Origin: Salsipaludibacter sp963812245
GTDB lineage: Bacteria > Actinomycetota > Nitriliruptoria > Nitriliruptorales > Nitriliruptoraceae
DNA: 64,000 nucleotides
Assembly: GCA_963812245.1 (NCBI GenBank)
Contig: CAWEUK010000002.1
Span: 1 to 64,000 of the forward strand
Direction of reading: 5' to 3'
Shown: positions 1-10,373 of the stretch, piece by piece
Layout: every line of letters begins with the position of its first letter
Numbering within the stretch: the first letter of the stretch is position 1
Notes under the pieces: generated by a model
Databases searched by the model: none
What the model saw: only the letters and a program-made list of their open reading frames with translations
Told to the model about the DNA's origin: nothing
Translations under genes and position numbers: made by a program

Positions 1-196
1 GGCGATCGCCGTGACGAAGAGTGACGGGTGCGTCGCCAGCCACGCGCAAGGGGCCACACACGCAGGGGAGCCACGGCCGATGAGGTGGCCGACGCGCTCG
101 GCGTCGCGATCCTGATGAACGGCGGCCCCGCGACCGTCTACGGCCCCAGAGCGATGGACGCGTTTCCTGGAGTTCGAGGAGCGCTACGGCAAGTGA
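1..196 (+). pseudogene. AhpD/carboxymuconolactone decarboxylase-like C-terminal fragment, frameshifted
   Basis: The left edge of the window reads AIAVTKSDGCVASHA in the frame starting at base 2. This is the Cys/His helix of the CMD/AhpD family, which acts as a peroxidase or decarboxylase. The conserved second half (VADALGVAILMNGGPATVYG) continues one frame over from about base 60. The last residues (FEEFEERYGK-like) then return to the first frame and stop at 194-196. Two single-base shifts are therefore needed, near 55-60 (one base lost) and near 165 (one base extra). The start lies outside the window. Family assignment is good; whether the gene is truly dead or mis-sequenced is not knowable here. 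Confidence 0.7.
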
Positions 197-540
197 GCGA
201 GGCGCCGCCAGGTGCAAGGCCAGCCCACTCCGCGTGAATCGGCCTGATCCTCGGGAGGCGCCACCCCCAGCGCCCTCGATCGGCCGTACCGACCGCCGCC
301 AATTCGTTCGATGGCGCCGATGTGAACCGGTGGTCGGCACATCGTCGCAGACGCTGTTGGCGGTACCCGACTGCACAATCGCTCACTGAGCCAGCGGTGC
401 CGTCCATCGAGAACCAGCAACAACAACACCAAGATTGTGCATTCCAGGGGCATCGCAACGAGTTGTGACCGCAGGTCCAGCACCCCATGCGTCAGAAGAA
501 TGGTTGCTTGGTGAACCACCGCGTAATTCGTCATGAACAC
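197..540. other. Intergenic, no gene seen
   Basis: None of the open frames here resembles a known protein or shows convincing actinobacterial codon use. The last 60 bases are noticeably less GC-rich than the surroundings and lead into the promoter candidate at 541. Confidence 0.5.
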
Positions 541-569
541 TTGACATTTTAGTGCAATCGTGCTACGTG
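541..569 (+). promoter_or_regulatory. Candidate sigma-70 promoter for the gene at 666
   Basis: There is a perfect TTGACA at 541-546. About 17 bases later comes a weak TACGTG hexamer (564-569), inside a locally AT-rich patch. It would give a leader of roughly 90 bases before the ATG at 666. The -10 element is poor, so this is only a candidate. Confidence 0.4.
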
Positions 570-665
570 ATTGAGAGAAGACCGCGACGGAAGGGTGAGT
601 GGCTGCGCGTCGATGCACATCGATGGCGACTTGATCAAATCACACATGAACCCGGGGGAAGAACC

Positions 666-2824
<2,159 letters not shown>

Positions 2825-3115
2825 CGATTGCGACCAATCCGGAACACCACGACTGGACTGCCCGCGACCGCCGCCGTTCGAGATGTCGAGGCGGCCGCGT
2901 CAGCGCTGATCGAACGCAGCAATGAGGTCGTCGCGTGGCCCTGCGAAATCGTGCAGTGGTCCGGCTGGTGGATCGAATTTCCACCAGCCGGACTGGCCCC
3001 GGCCTCGACGGCACGCCATGTTGCCGGTACGGCCACACCGGCAGACTCGCGGTGCCTGTCGTCGGGCGGGTACGAGACCCACGGGTGGTGGAACGGCACG
3101 CATCGAGCCCGTTCG
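2825..3115. other. Intergenic, no gene seen
   Basis: Both strands have only shadow frames. No hairpin or conserved protein segment is recognised between the end of the duplicated-domain gene and the remnant on the minus strand. Confidence 0.45.
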
Positions 3116-3350
3116 TCAGTCGACCAGCCTTGGCGCCACGGTGTAGCCGGCGTCGATGATCCGGGCCGTCACGGTGGGCGTGATAACGGGCCACGAAAGG
3201 ACAGCTCACAGACGATCCAGGATCGGTGGCCTGGTACTGGCGCACCTGCTCGGCGTCGTCATGAAGGATCCCGCGGTTGCCCATCCAGGCACCGCGAAAG
3301 TCGAGAACTCGGACGGTGCCCATCGGGTCGACCCTGTTCTGCCGGACCAT
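3116..3350 (-). pseudogene. Remnant of a conserved hypothetical protein (RVDPxGT...MGNRGxLHD type)
   Basis: Read on the minus strand from 3350, the segment contains QNRVDPMGTVRVLDFRG, AWMGNRGILHDD and, one frame over near 3205, RSWIVCELSFRG. This order matches a common uncharacterised bacterial family that normally continues into a Cys-containing C-terminal segment. Here the C-terminal half is not recognisable and the frame closes at 3116. At least one frameshift lies near 3210. I infer a decayed copy; the function of the family is unknown to me. Confidence 0.4.
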
Positions 3351-3580
3351 CGAGGCCTCCTCGTCGAGACGACAGCCCGTCGGCAGTCGCCAGCGCCCGC
3401 GCACCGGCACCCGAGCGCCAAGACAGGTGCACGATCGCCGGCAGCGCCTCGTTGCCGTGGTGTCAGCGGCCTGACCCGAACGTTGGGCTCGTACTCGTCA
3501 AGCGACCGTGCCATGCATCACGTCGGGCGTTTGACCCGGAGCGCGGTCGACATGTGGGCTGCTCGCATCGTCCCTGACAC

Positions 3581-3612
3581 GCGAGGACGCACCCAATCGG
3601 GTGCGTCCTCGC
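3581..3612 (-). terminator. Perfect 14-bp stem-loop, likely terminator of the minus-strand secreted protein
   Basis: Arms 3581-3594 and 3599-3612 (GCGAGGACGCACCC and its complement) enclose a 4-nt loop. It lies 24 bases after the stop of the CDS ending at 3636. There is no T-run, as is usual in GC-rich actinobacteria. Confidence 0.7.
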
Positions 3613-3635
3613 AATGCATGGGGGGGTGGCGCTCG

Positions 3636-4424
3636 TCACTCCTTGTCGGCGTTGTCGTTTGCCTGCAGGGCCGAGATGCACTCGCCCTGGTTGGCGAAGC
3701 CGAAGTCGACGTACCCGCCGTTGCGGCAGTCATCCTTGACCCGCACGGGAACCTCGAAGTCCCAGGTCGTGACATCTCCATCACGGGTGATCGACACGTT
3801 GTCGTAGTAGCCCGCAAGCCCGGTGTCGTTGTCGCTGGTGTCACCCACGGACAGCGAGAACATGCGCAGGTAGGAACCCCCAGGCATCTCGGACGGTGTC
3901 GCGGGACAGGTGAAGCCCGCCGGCGCGCTCCCGCTGGTCGTCATGCTGCTGGGCGCGTCATCCATGGCGAAGTGCGCAGTCGTGAACCCGGTGGTCGACC
4001 CGGTGGTCGGCACGTAGTCGTAGCGGCAGTCGTAGTACTTGTCGGGGCTGCTGTCGGGGTGGTTCACGTAGAGGTTCAGGTAGAACTCGTTGGCATCGGC
4101 CCCGGTGCCATCCCCCGCGATGAGGAAGTCATAGGCAATGCTGTCGACGGTGCCCATGTCGACACCGATGAATTGCTCGGCGATGAACTTGTCGCTGCCG
4201 GTCGGATCGTTGGCAATCGGCAGGACGTACAGGCTGCCTGACCCCACGGAGGCCTCGTCGAGGCTGAACTCGTAGGGTGTGGCGGTGCCCGCATCACGGT
4301 TGAACAGCCATCCTTCCTGGCCGTCACCGTCAACGGTGAGCGTGGGACCTGCCGCGGCGATGCCGGCACTGCTGGCGACCAGCGCGAACGCGGCTGCCAT
4401 GGTCAAGAGCGAACGAAATTTCAT
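3636..4424 (-). CDS. Secreted protein with C-terminal NGG-FGF-NQGEC motif
   Basis: 262 residues. ATG 4424 is preceded by an AGGA site and opens a clear Sec signal peptide (MKFRSLLTMAAAFALVASS, cleavage around AAAG), so export is predicted. The mature protein is acidic and Asp/Gly/Tyr-rich with no cofactor or catalytic motif I recognise. It ends in DDCRNGGYVDFGFANQGEC, a short Cys-containing module found at the C-termini of many exported actinobacterial proteins. The gene stands alone: a strong hairpin follows it and about 350 bp of non-coding DNA lie upstream. The middle region could be a carbohydrate-binding-like beta-sandwich, but that is a guess. Function unknown. Confidence 0.8.
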   Translation of the reverse strand: MKFRSLLTMAAAFALVASSAGIAAAGPTLTVDGDGQEGWLFNRDAGTATPYEFSLDEASVGSGSLYVLPIANDPTGSDKFIAEQFIGVDMGTVDSIAYDFLIAGDGTGADANEFYLNLYVNHPDSSPDKYYDCRYDYVPTTGSTTGFTTAHFAMDDAPSSMTTSGSAPAGFTCPATPSEMPGGSYLRMFSLSVGDTSDNDTGLAGYYDNVSITRDGDVTTWDFEVPVRVKDDCRNGGYVDFGFANQGECISALQANDNADKE

Positions 4425-4776
4425 TGCGTGGTTCCTGGGTTGTCGAGTGGATGGCCGCCTGCGGCCGAGGTCGACCGAGGCAAGGGACCGGCGATCGGCA
4501 CCGTCCCCCAAGTGCCAAATGCCACCATAGGACACGGGTGTGACATGGGTTTCTCATCCCGTTCGCCCCAGCCCTCCTTCCGTGCCAGACATGGACGAGT
4601 CCGGGCGACACGCGTGGCCGAGCAACTCGGGTCGTCAGTGGGTCGCCCGCCGAATGGCCCAAGTTCCCCATTCCGGCCAGGACGGGTCGTACCTGGGGTC
4701 AAAAGTGGGCTTGGCGCGTGATGCATCCGGAATGGCCGCGATGGGGTGGCAGGCTCGGACTGGGGACCCTGCCATG

Positions 4777-5977
4777 ATGACCGAGACCGCTGCGAACACG
4801 ACCACCTCCGACGCCGACGGCTGGTGGTCGCCGTCCTGATCGCCTGCATGGTGGCCGTGCTGGCAGCGGTGTCGACCTTCGATGCCGACGCGGCCCCCGC
4901 CACGCCAAGATCAAGCTGACCTACTTCGGTGCGTCCTACGGGTCCTACCTCGGGGTCACCGACGCCAACCTGTTCCCCGACCGGGTGCGTTCGGTGATCG
5001 TCGACGGCGTCCTGGACCCGATCGCCTGGGCCAACGTCGAGGGCGACATCCCGTTCTCCACGCGGCTGCGCTCCGACCAGAGCGCCCAGGCCACCCTCGA
5101 CCGATTCTTCGAACTGTGTGAGCAGGCCGCCCCCGGCAACTGCGCCTTCGCGCCGGACTCTGCGGCTCGCTACGACGCCGTGGCAGCAGCCCTGTCGGCC
5201 AACCCGGTGACCTTCGAGGATCCGTTCAGCGGCGAGGTGGTCACGGTCACCTACCAGGACCTGATCGGGGCGACCCTCGGCGCGCTGTACGACCCGTTCA
5301 GTGCCTTCTTCATGTTCCAGGACCTCGCCTTCGTCGAGGCGGTGATCGCGGCCTCGGCCACGTCGGCACCGGCGTCGGCCGCTGCTCCTTCCTCCAGGGC
5401 CCAGGCCGACCGCTTCGTGACCAAGCGCGGATTCCCGCGCTATCCCAACTTCGTCGAGGGGTTCCCCGCCGTCGCCTGCAGCGACACCAACAACCCCGAC
5501 GACTACGCCGTGTGGGAATCGGAAGGTGCCGCGGCCGACGCCACCTACGGCTACTTCGGCCGGCTGTGGACGTGGGCGTCCAGCCCATGCGCCCAATGGC
5601 CACTGGACGACGCGGATGCCTACGAGGGGCCGTACACGGCTGCCACCGCCAACGAGGTGCTGGTCACCGGCAACCTCTACGACCCGGCGACCAGGTACGA
5701 GGGCGCCCAGACCGTCCGATCACTGCTGCCGGACTCTGCCCTGGTCACGGTCGACCTGGCCGGACACGTCTCGCTGGGCGCCAGCGGCTGCGCTGGCTTC
5801 GTGCAGGGCCAGTACCTGCTGGACCCAAGCATCGCACCGGCGCTGGACGGCCTGTTCTGCCCGCAGGAGTTCAACCCGATCGACGTGGTTGCCGATGACT
5901 TCGCCTCGGCGGGCGAGGACTTCGGCATCGACCCACAGCTGCGGAACCGACTGCTGGCCGAGATCGGCGTGCGCTGA
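4777..5977 (+). pseudogene. Tripeptidyl aminopeptidase (SlpD/SlpE-like) alpha/beta hydrolase with deleted N-terminal half
   Basis: ATG 4777 begins a short N-terminus. One frame over, a membrane/signal segment follows (LVVAVLIACMVAVLAAV, about 4821-4871). It then joins abruptly, at about 4906 and in a third frame, to the nucleophile elbow LTYFGASYGSYLG. From there 350 residues run cleanly to the stop at 5977, including the expected Asp region (TGNLYDPATRYEGA) and His region (LAGHVSLGASGC). Family members normally have about 150-200 residues between the signal peptide and the GxSYG elbow; these are missing. The product would be a secreted peptidase, but here both the reading frame and the oxyanion-hole region are lost. 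Confidence 0.7.
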
Positions 5978-6001
5978 CACCTGGCCGCTGGTCATGCGAC
6001 G

Positions 6002-6043
6002 AGGGCCGTCGACGAGGGCCGCAGCCCTGGAGTCGACGGCCCT
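6002..6043 (+). terminator. 12-bp stem-loop after the peptidase remnant
   Basis: AGGGCCGTCGAC (6002-6013) pairs perfectly with GTCGACGGCCCT (6032-6043) across an 18-nt loop, 25 bases after the stop codon. Two copies of CACGATCCAGCACCT follow at about 6155-6187, with no obvious role. Confidence 0.6.
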
Positions 6044-6226
6044 TGCGGCTGCCAGGATCCCCGCGGGGATCGGCAAGGACTCGCGAAGGTGTGGCACCGG
6101 AGTGGTCGGGGCCCAAACGCCGTCAGTCCACGCCGTTGGAACACCAGGATCTGGCACGATCCAGCACCTCGCCCACGATCCAGCACCTAGTCTTGCACGG
6201 GGGCAATCGAGACAAGGGGTGGTTCC

Positions 6227-7375
6227 ATGGTCAGGGAAAACGTCATACATGCAGGGTCCAGGTACCGGCACGGCGTCGTTGTCGTCGTCGCGCTGCTGGT
6301 CACGCTCCTGGTCGCGGTCGTGCCGGCGGCGCCGGGGCAGGCGTCGCCGGGGCACGCGTCGCCGGGCAAGGACGCCGAACTCGTCGTCATGACCCAGAAC
6401 CTGTACCTGGGCTCCAGCCTGACGCCCGCATTGGCGGCCGCCAGCCCGACGGAGTTCGTGACCGCGGTGGCGCGGATCTACGCGACCGTGCAGTACACGG
6501 ACTTCCCCGCCCGGGCCGAGGCCGTCGCCGACCAGATCCAGGCCACCGAACCGGACCTGATCGGCCTGCAGGAGGTCACCACGTGGACCACCGCCGGTGT
6601 CGGTGCGCCACCGGGCTTCGACTTCCTCGCCATCCTCGAGTCAGCGCTCGCTGCCCGCGGGTTGGACTACGCGGTGGCGGCAGTCGTCGACAACGCCTCG
6701 ATCGGGCCTGCGCCGCTGGCCCTGCCGGGCTGCCTGGACCCGGCCCTCGGCATCACCTGCACGGTGCAGCTGGACGACCGTGACGTCATCCTGGTCAACA
6801 ACGACACGGCTGGGCTGGAGTGGTCGAACCCCCGCACCGGGCGGTACGAGGCACAGGCCGTGGCGGCGACGCCGGTCGGCCCGCTGTCGTTCGACCGAGG
6901 CTGGGCCAGCATCGACGCGCGCCTGGACGGCCAGCCGTTCCGATTCCTCAACACGCACCTGGAGACCGAGGACTCCGCCGAGGTCCAGGAGGCCCAGGCG
7001 GCCGAGTTCCTCGCCGGCCCCGCCCGCGGCGGGACCGTCATCGCGGTCGGCGACTTCAACTCGGCGGCCGACGGGTCGACGACCACGACGTACGCGCAGC
7101 TGACCGCTCCGGGCACGTTCCGCGACGCCTGGAACGAGGACCTGCTCGGGCCGGGGTTCACGTGCTGCCAGGCATCCAACACCCCACCGCTGGCCCCGGG
7201 CGCACTCAACAACCCCGTGTCCACGCTGCGGAGTCGCATCGACCTCGTGCTCGGTCGTGGTGCCGCCCGGTCGATCGAGATGCAGGCGGCCGTGATCGGT
7301 GATCAGCCCTTCCAACCGCAGCCGCCCTTCTGGCCCTCGGACCACGCCGGCGTGGTCGCCTCGTTCCGCCTGTAG
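6227..7375 (+). CDS. Secreted endonuclease/exonuclease/phosphatase-family protein
   Basis: 382 residues. ATG 6227 follows an AAGGGG site. A hydrophobic signal segment (VVVVVALLVTLLVAVVPAA, residues about 18-36) precedes the EEP fold. MTQNLYLGS supplies the first metal-site Asn, EPDLIGLQEV the catalytic Glu, NTHLE and VGDFNS the Asn/His and Asp/Asn pairs, and PSDHAGV the C-terminal Asp-His. All key EEP residues are therefore present, and the enzyme should be an active metal-dependent phosphodiesterase. The substrate (nucleic acid, sphingolipid or inositol phosphate) cannot be told from motifs. The gene is monocistronic, with hairpin DNA upstream and a separate gene downstream. Confidence 0.88.
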   Translation: MVRENVIHAGSRYRHGVVVVVALLVTLLVAVVPAAPGQASPGHASPGKDAELVVMTQNLYLGSSLTPALAAASPTEFVTAVARIYATVQYTDFPARAEAVADQIQATEPDLIGLQEVTTWTTAGVGAPPGFDFLAILESALAARGLDYAVAAVVDNASIGPAPLALPGCLDPALGITCTVQLDDRDVILVNNDTAGLEWSNPRTGRYEAQAVAATPVGPLSFDRGWASIDARLDGQPFRFLNTHLETEDSAEVQEAQAAEFLAGPARGGTVIAVGDFNSAADGSTTTTYAQLTAPGTFRDAWNEDLLGPGFTCCQASNTPPLAPGALNNPVSTLRSRIDLVLGRGAARSIEMQAAVIGDQPFQPQPPFWPSDHAGVVASFRL

Positions 7376-7453
7376 CACTGCCTTCGCCGCGATCTGAGGG
7401 ACGCCCATGGGCAGGGTTCCGACCGGGGCGCGACGCCGCCACCTCCCAAGGCC

Positions 7454-7715
7454 TTGAGCGAGCCCACCTCCCCACAGGGCTGCGAGGAGTGCCTCGAGAT
7501 CGGCCAGGGCTGGGTCCACCTGCGGATGTGCATGGACTGTGGCCACGTGGGTGCTGCGACTCCTCGCAGGGCCGGCACGCGACTGCCCATGCCGGGTCGA
7601 CCGGCCACCCCGTGATCCAGTCGTTCGAGGCGGGCGAGGCCTGGGCGTTCGCCACCCCGACGACGCGTTCATGGAACACGTCGCCCCGGACCTCGCCCGC
7701 AGCATGACGACCTGA
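7454..7715 (+). pseudogene. UBP-type zinc finger protein, two single-base frameshifts
   Basis: Three frames joined in order give a complete small zf-UBP protein. They are GCEECLEIGQGWVHLRMC plus MDCGHVG, then CDSSQGRHATAHAGSTGHP and VIQSFEAGEAWAF, then HPDDAFMEHVAPDLARSMTT with stop at 7713-7715. All expected Cys/His zinc ligands are present. Each junction is explained by one missing base (in the G-run near 7548 and at about 7655). TTG 7454 is the likely start, with a weak site. In bacteria such short UBP fingers are stand-alone zinc proteins of unknown partner. The regular pattern of single deletions makes sequencing error a serious alternative to decay. Confidence 0.65.
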
Positions 7716-7725
7716 ACGTCGACGG

Positions 7726-8400
7726 TCAGCGACGACCGGTGTCTGCGGCGTCCTGGCGGACCTGCCGGGTCGACGCCACTGCCTGGTCGCCGGTGGTGCT
7801 GGCGGCGTCCATCGCGACGCTGCCGACCTTCATGGCAGCATCCTTGGCCGAGTCCTTCAGCTCACCCTGCGTTTCCTGCATGACACGCTGCGCCTCGCTG
7901 CGAGCATCGTCCTCGTAGCGGTCTCGCAGCGTCTGGGCAGCCGCTCGTTCCGGCTCGGTGGCCTGCGTCAGCGAGCCCAGCAACGCCCCGGCCCCCAATG
8001 CGATCAGGCCAGCGGCGAACGGGTTCCCCCGGGTGCGCTGGAGCGCCTCGTCGGGCGCGTGCCGAACGCGGTCACCCACGTCCTGGGCGGTGTCCTGGGC
8101 ACTGGCCGCGAGATCTCGGGCACCCTGGCGCATGCCGTCGTCCTCGTTCGAGTGCCCTTCGGCGTGTCGTGGTCCCGGCTCGGCGCCCATGACGCGTTCG
8201 CGCAGGACAACGAACCGTGCCCGGACTCGTCGGGACTGCCGCTCGGCGATCTGGCTCGGTGTCACGCGAGCCTCCAGCTCGTCGAGGCGACGGCCCATGT
8301 CGTGGCGCGTTGCCTCCATGTCGTCCCGGATCTGTTGTGGGGAGCGGTCGGTCGGACCGGCGTTGCGGGCAAGTGAGGTGTCGTCTGCATGGGGGTTCAT
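7726..8400 (-). CDS. DUF3618 protein, last gene of a membrane operon
   Basis: 224 residues. The ATG at 8400 overlaps the stop of the upstream holin-like gene (ATGA). The N-terminus carries the DUF3618 signature (SPQQIRDDMEATRHDMGRRL, residues about 20-40), a helical segment that pairs with membrane partners. A short hydrophobic stretch (FAAGLIALGAGALLGSL, about 130-147) follows, then a long charged Ala-rich coiled coil to the end. This order (apolipoprotein-like, holin-like, DUF3618) is a conserved actinobacterial set thought to act at the membrane, possibly in stress. No enzyme motif is present. Confidence 0.85.
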   Translation of the reverse strand: MNPHADDTSLARNAGPTDRSPQQIRDDMEATRHDMGRRLDELEARVTPSQIAERQSRRVRARFVVLRERVMGAEPGPRHAEGHSNEDDGMRQGARDLAASAQDTAQDVGDRVRHAPDEALQRTRGNPFAAGLIALGAGALLGSLTQATEPERAAAQTLRDRYEDDARSEAQRVMQETQGELKDSAKDAAMKVGSVAMDAASTTGDQAVASTRQVRQDAADTGRR

Positions 8401-8873
8401 GGTTGGTCCTTCATCCATTGCTGGGTGGTTCGGGCTTCCTCGACGGCCTGCTCGGGGACTGGATCGACGTGCTGGAGCCTCGATCGGCCCTTGGCCGCCA
8501 GCACACCTGCGACGAGGACGTGGACGATCCCGACGATGGCGAAGCCGGCCCACGCGGGCCACGCCTCCGCGATCGCCCACGCGATCGACGTGGCCAGCAG
8601 CACCCAGGCAACGAGGCCTGTCACGGCGCCGGCGCCGAGCATCCCGGCCGACTTGCCGGCTTGCCTGGCCTCCCGGGTGACCTCGACTCGAGCCAGTTGC
8701 AGCTCGTCGCGGACGAGGGATTGCAGGTCGCTGGCCAACTCGCCGACCAGCGTCCCGAAGGATTCGTCGTCGAGGTGTTGGGTTCGCCGTCCGGCATCGG
8801 CGGGCGTGGTCACGCGGACGCGGGACGACTGGGGGTTGGCGGCTTGCGAAGGGGAGCGCTCTGCGGCGGTCAT
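8397..8873 (-). CDS. Phage-holin-superfamily (DUF1469-type) membrane protein
   Basis: 158 residues, 4-bp ATGA overlaps on both sides. A charged N-terminal helix (LVGELASDLQSLVRDELQLA, residues 42-61) leads into two membrane spans (about 75-98 and 104-127). This is the usual layout of the family, which despite its name is a chromosomal actinobacterial membrane protein and not a lysis holin. Translational coupling implies stoichiometric synthesis with its neighbours. Confidence 0.88.
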   Translation of the reverse strand: MTAAERSPSQAANPQSSRVRVTTPADAGRRTQHLDDESFGTLVGELASDLQSLVRDELQLARVEVTREARQAGKSAGMLGAGAVTGLVAWVLLATSIAWAIAEAWPAWAGFAIVGIVHVLVAGVLAAKGRSRLQHVDPVPEQAVEEARTTQQWMKDQP

Positions 8874-10024
8874 GCCCGGCCCGCCTGCGGGTCACGACCG
8901 GCCCCGTCGCCCACGCTGGCCGCATCGTCCTCGACGGCCCGTGGCGGCAGCGGTGCCCGTGTGGCCGCCTCGTCATCGGGCTGGGCCGGCTGGCCAGGCG
9001 CGCGAGGGCCGTCGCTCGGGTCCGGGAACAGTTCGGTCTGGCCCAGGGCCGCCGAGTCGTCGGGGGCATCGGGCATGGCGGTGGGCGAGGTGGTCGAGGG
9101 GGTCGGCGTCCTGCTGCCCGGGCCCGGCTTCCCGTCGTCGTCCCGGGTGGTCGGGCGCTGGGCTTCGTCGTCGCGATCGGTGGCGGACTGGGTGCCGTCG
9201 TCGCGATCGGTGGCGGACTGGGTGCCGTCGTCGCGATCGGTGGCGGACCGGGTGCCGTCGTCGCGATCGGTGGCGGACTGGGTGCCGTCGTCGCGATCGG
9301 TGGCGGACTGGGTGCCATCGTCGCGATCGGTGGCGGACTGGGTGCCGTCGTCGCGGTCGGTGGCGGACTGGGTGCCGTGGCCGTTGCTGGAGTGGTCTGG
9401 ATCGGCGTGCGGCGCTGCCTGCCGCCGCGCACTCTCCGCGCCACCATTCCGAGTGCCCGCTCCCCCGTTGCCGTGGACGGGATCGGTTTCCGCCATGCCT
9501 CGCGACAGCCGCGCCAGTGCGAAGCCCGCGGCCGCAGCGCCGGCGAGGAAGGCACTCGGGCGCCTCGCCGCGAACCGGCGGGCCTCGTCGACGACTCCCT
9601 GCACACCGAGTTGGCCGAGCCGGTCACCCATGTCGTGCAACTGCCGGGAGGCGGCCCGGGCGAGGTCGCCCAGTTCACCGGCCTCGTCGGTCCGACCGTC
9701 CAGCAGTGCGTCTGCCTGGGCGGCCCAGTCGTTGACTGCGCCCGCCAGCCGGTGGACTTGCTCGTCTGCCTGGCTGCGAGCCACGCCCCGGGCCTCGTCC
9801 ACCAGGTTGGTCACCTGTGAACCAACCTCGGCGACGACCCGGCTGGCCTCGTCGGATGCGGTGTCGCCGACTTCGCGAGCCTGCTCACGGGCGGTGTCGG
9901 TCACGTCGCCTCCCTGCGCGTCCTTCGAGGCGCTGGATCGTCGGTCCGGTGCCGGGCGCGCCGATGGGGTGTCGGGGGCCCCGGCGCGAGCGGGGCTGCG
10001 ATCAGCGGTCATCTGGTCGTCCAT
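8870..10024 (-). CDS. Apolipoprotein-like amphipathic protein with DGTQSATDRD repeats, first gene of operon
   Basis: 384 residues. ATG 10024 follows an excellent GGAGGAG site. Residues about 40-140 form long amphipathic helices. A YqjD-like segment (RRPSAFLAGAAAAGFALARL, about 150-170) probably contacts or spans the membrane. Residues about 215-285 are seven tandem copies of a 10-residue unit, DGTQSATDRD, one variant having R for Q. The acidic Pro-rich tail lacks structure. The stop overlaps the next ATG. The repeat is highly charged and should be disordered; copy number probably varies between strains. Confidence 0.82.
   Translation of the reverse strand: MDDQMTADRSPARAGAPDTPSARPAPDRRSSASKDAQGGDVTDTAREQAREVGDTASDEASRVVAEVGSQVTNLVDEARGVARSQADEQVHRLAGAVNDWAAQADALLDGRTDEAGELGDLARAASRQLHDMGDRLGQLGVQGVVDEARRFAARRPSAFLAGAAAAGFALARLSRGMAETDPVHGNGGAGTRNGGAESARRQAAPHADPDHSSNGHGTQSATDRDDGTQSATDRDDGTQSATDRDDGTQSATDRDDGTRSATDRDDGTQSATDRDDGTQSATDRDDEAQRPTTRDDDGKPGPGSRTPTPSTTSPTAMPDAPDDSAALGQTELFPDPSDGPRAPGQPAQPDDEAATRAPLPPRAVEDDAASVGDGAGRDPQAGRA
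9169..9378 (-). repeat. 7 x 30-bp in-frame tandem repeat
   Basis: Seven nearly identical 30-bp units (core GTCGCGATCGGTGGCGGACT on the plus strand) encode the decapeptide array, followed by one degenerate unit. Nearly all differences between units are single bases. Confidence 0.95.
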
Positions 10025-10373
10025 GGGGGCTCCTCCGGTGCTGGGTGTCGGCGGGGACGCCGTGTCGGGTCCGGCGTGACGGTCCGCCGTGGGTGTCGGG
10101 TGCGCGTGCTGTCCGGATGGTCTCCGGGTTGCACGAGGAGGCTGCCCGCACCGCCACGGTCCCAAACACGGCCGGTCGAGGACGGCAGATCCCCTTGCGA
10201 GGTGGCTCCGGTTCGCACCACGGATCCGACCCGGGTTTCTCGATTGCCCTCGGTGGGCATCCTGACGACGAACGTGCACGAGTGCCACGTCCGTCTTCCC
10301 GAAGGGCAGCCGGACGTCACCCGGGCATCCGACGTGGTGCCGGCAGGCACGATCTGCAGACGAGGACGATCCC
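10025..10373. other. Divergent intergenic region, no gene seen
   Basis: About 350 bp separate the membrane operon from the haem-oxygenase-like gene. It must hold two divergent promoters, but I see no convincing -35/-10 pair or palindrome. Confidence 0.45.

Noticed and set aside
8397..8873. Holin-like protein as sign of a prophage
   Set aside because: The family is a chromosomal actinobacterial membrane protein; no endolysin, capsid or tail gene is nearby.
8217..10079. Long plus-strand frame (620 codons) opposite the membrane operon
   Set aside because: It is the antisense shadow of three coupled genes with ribosome sites and recognisable domains on the minus strand.
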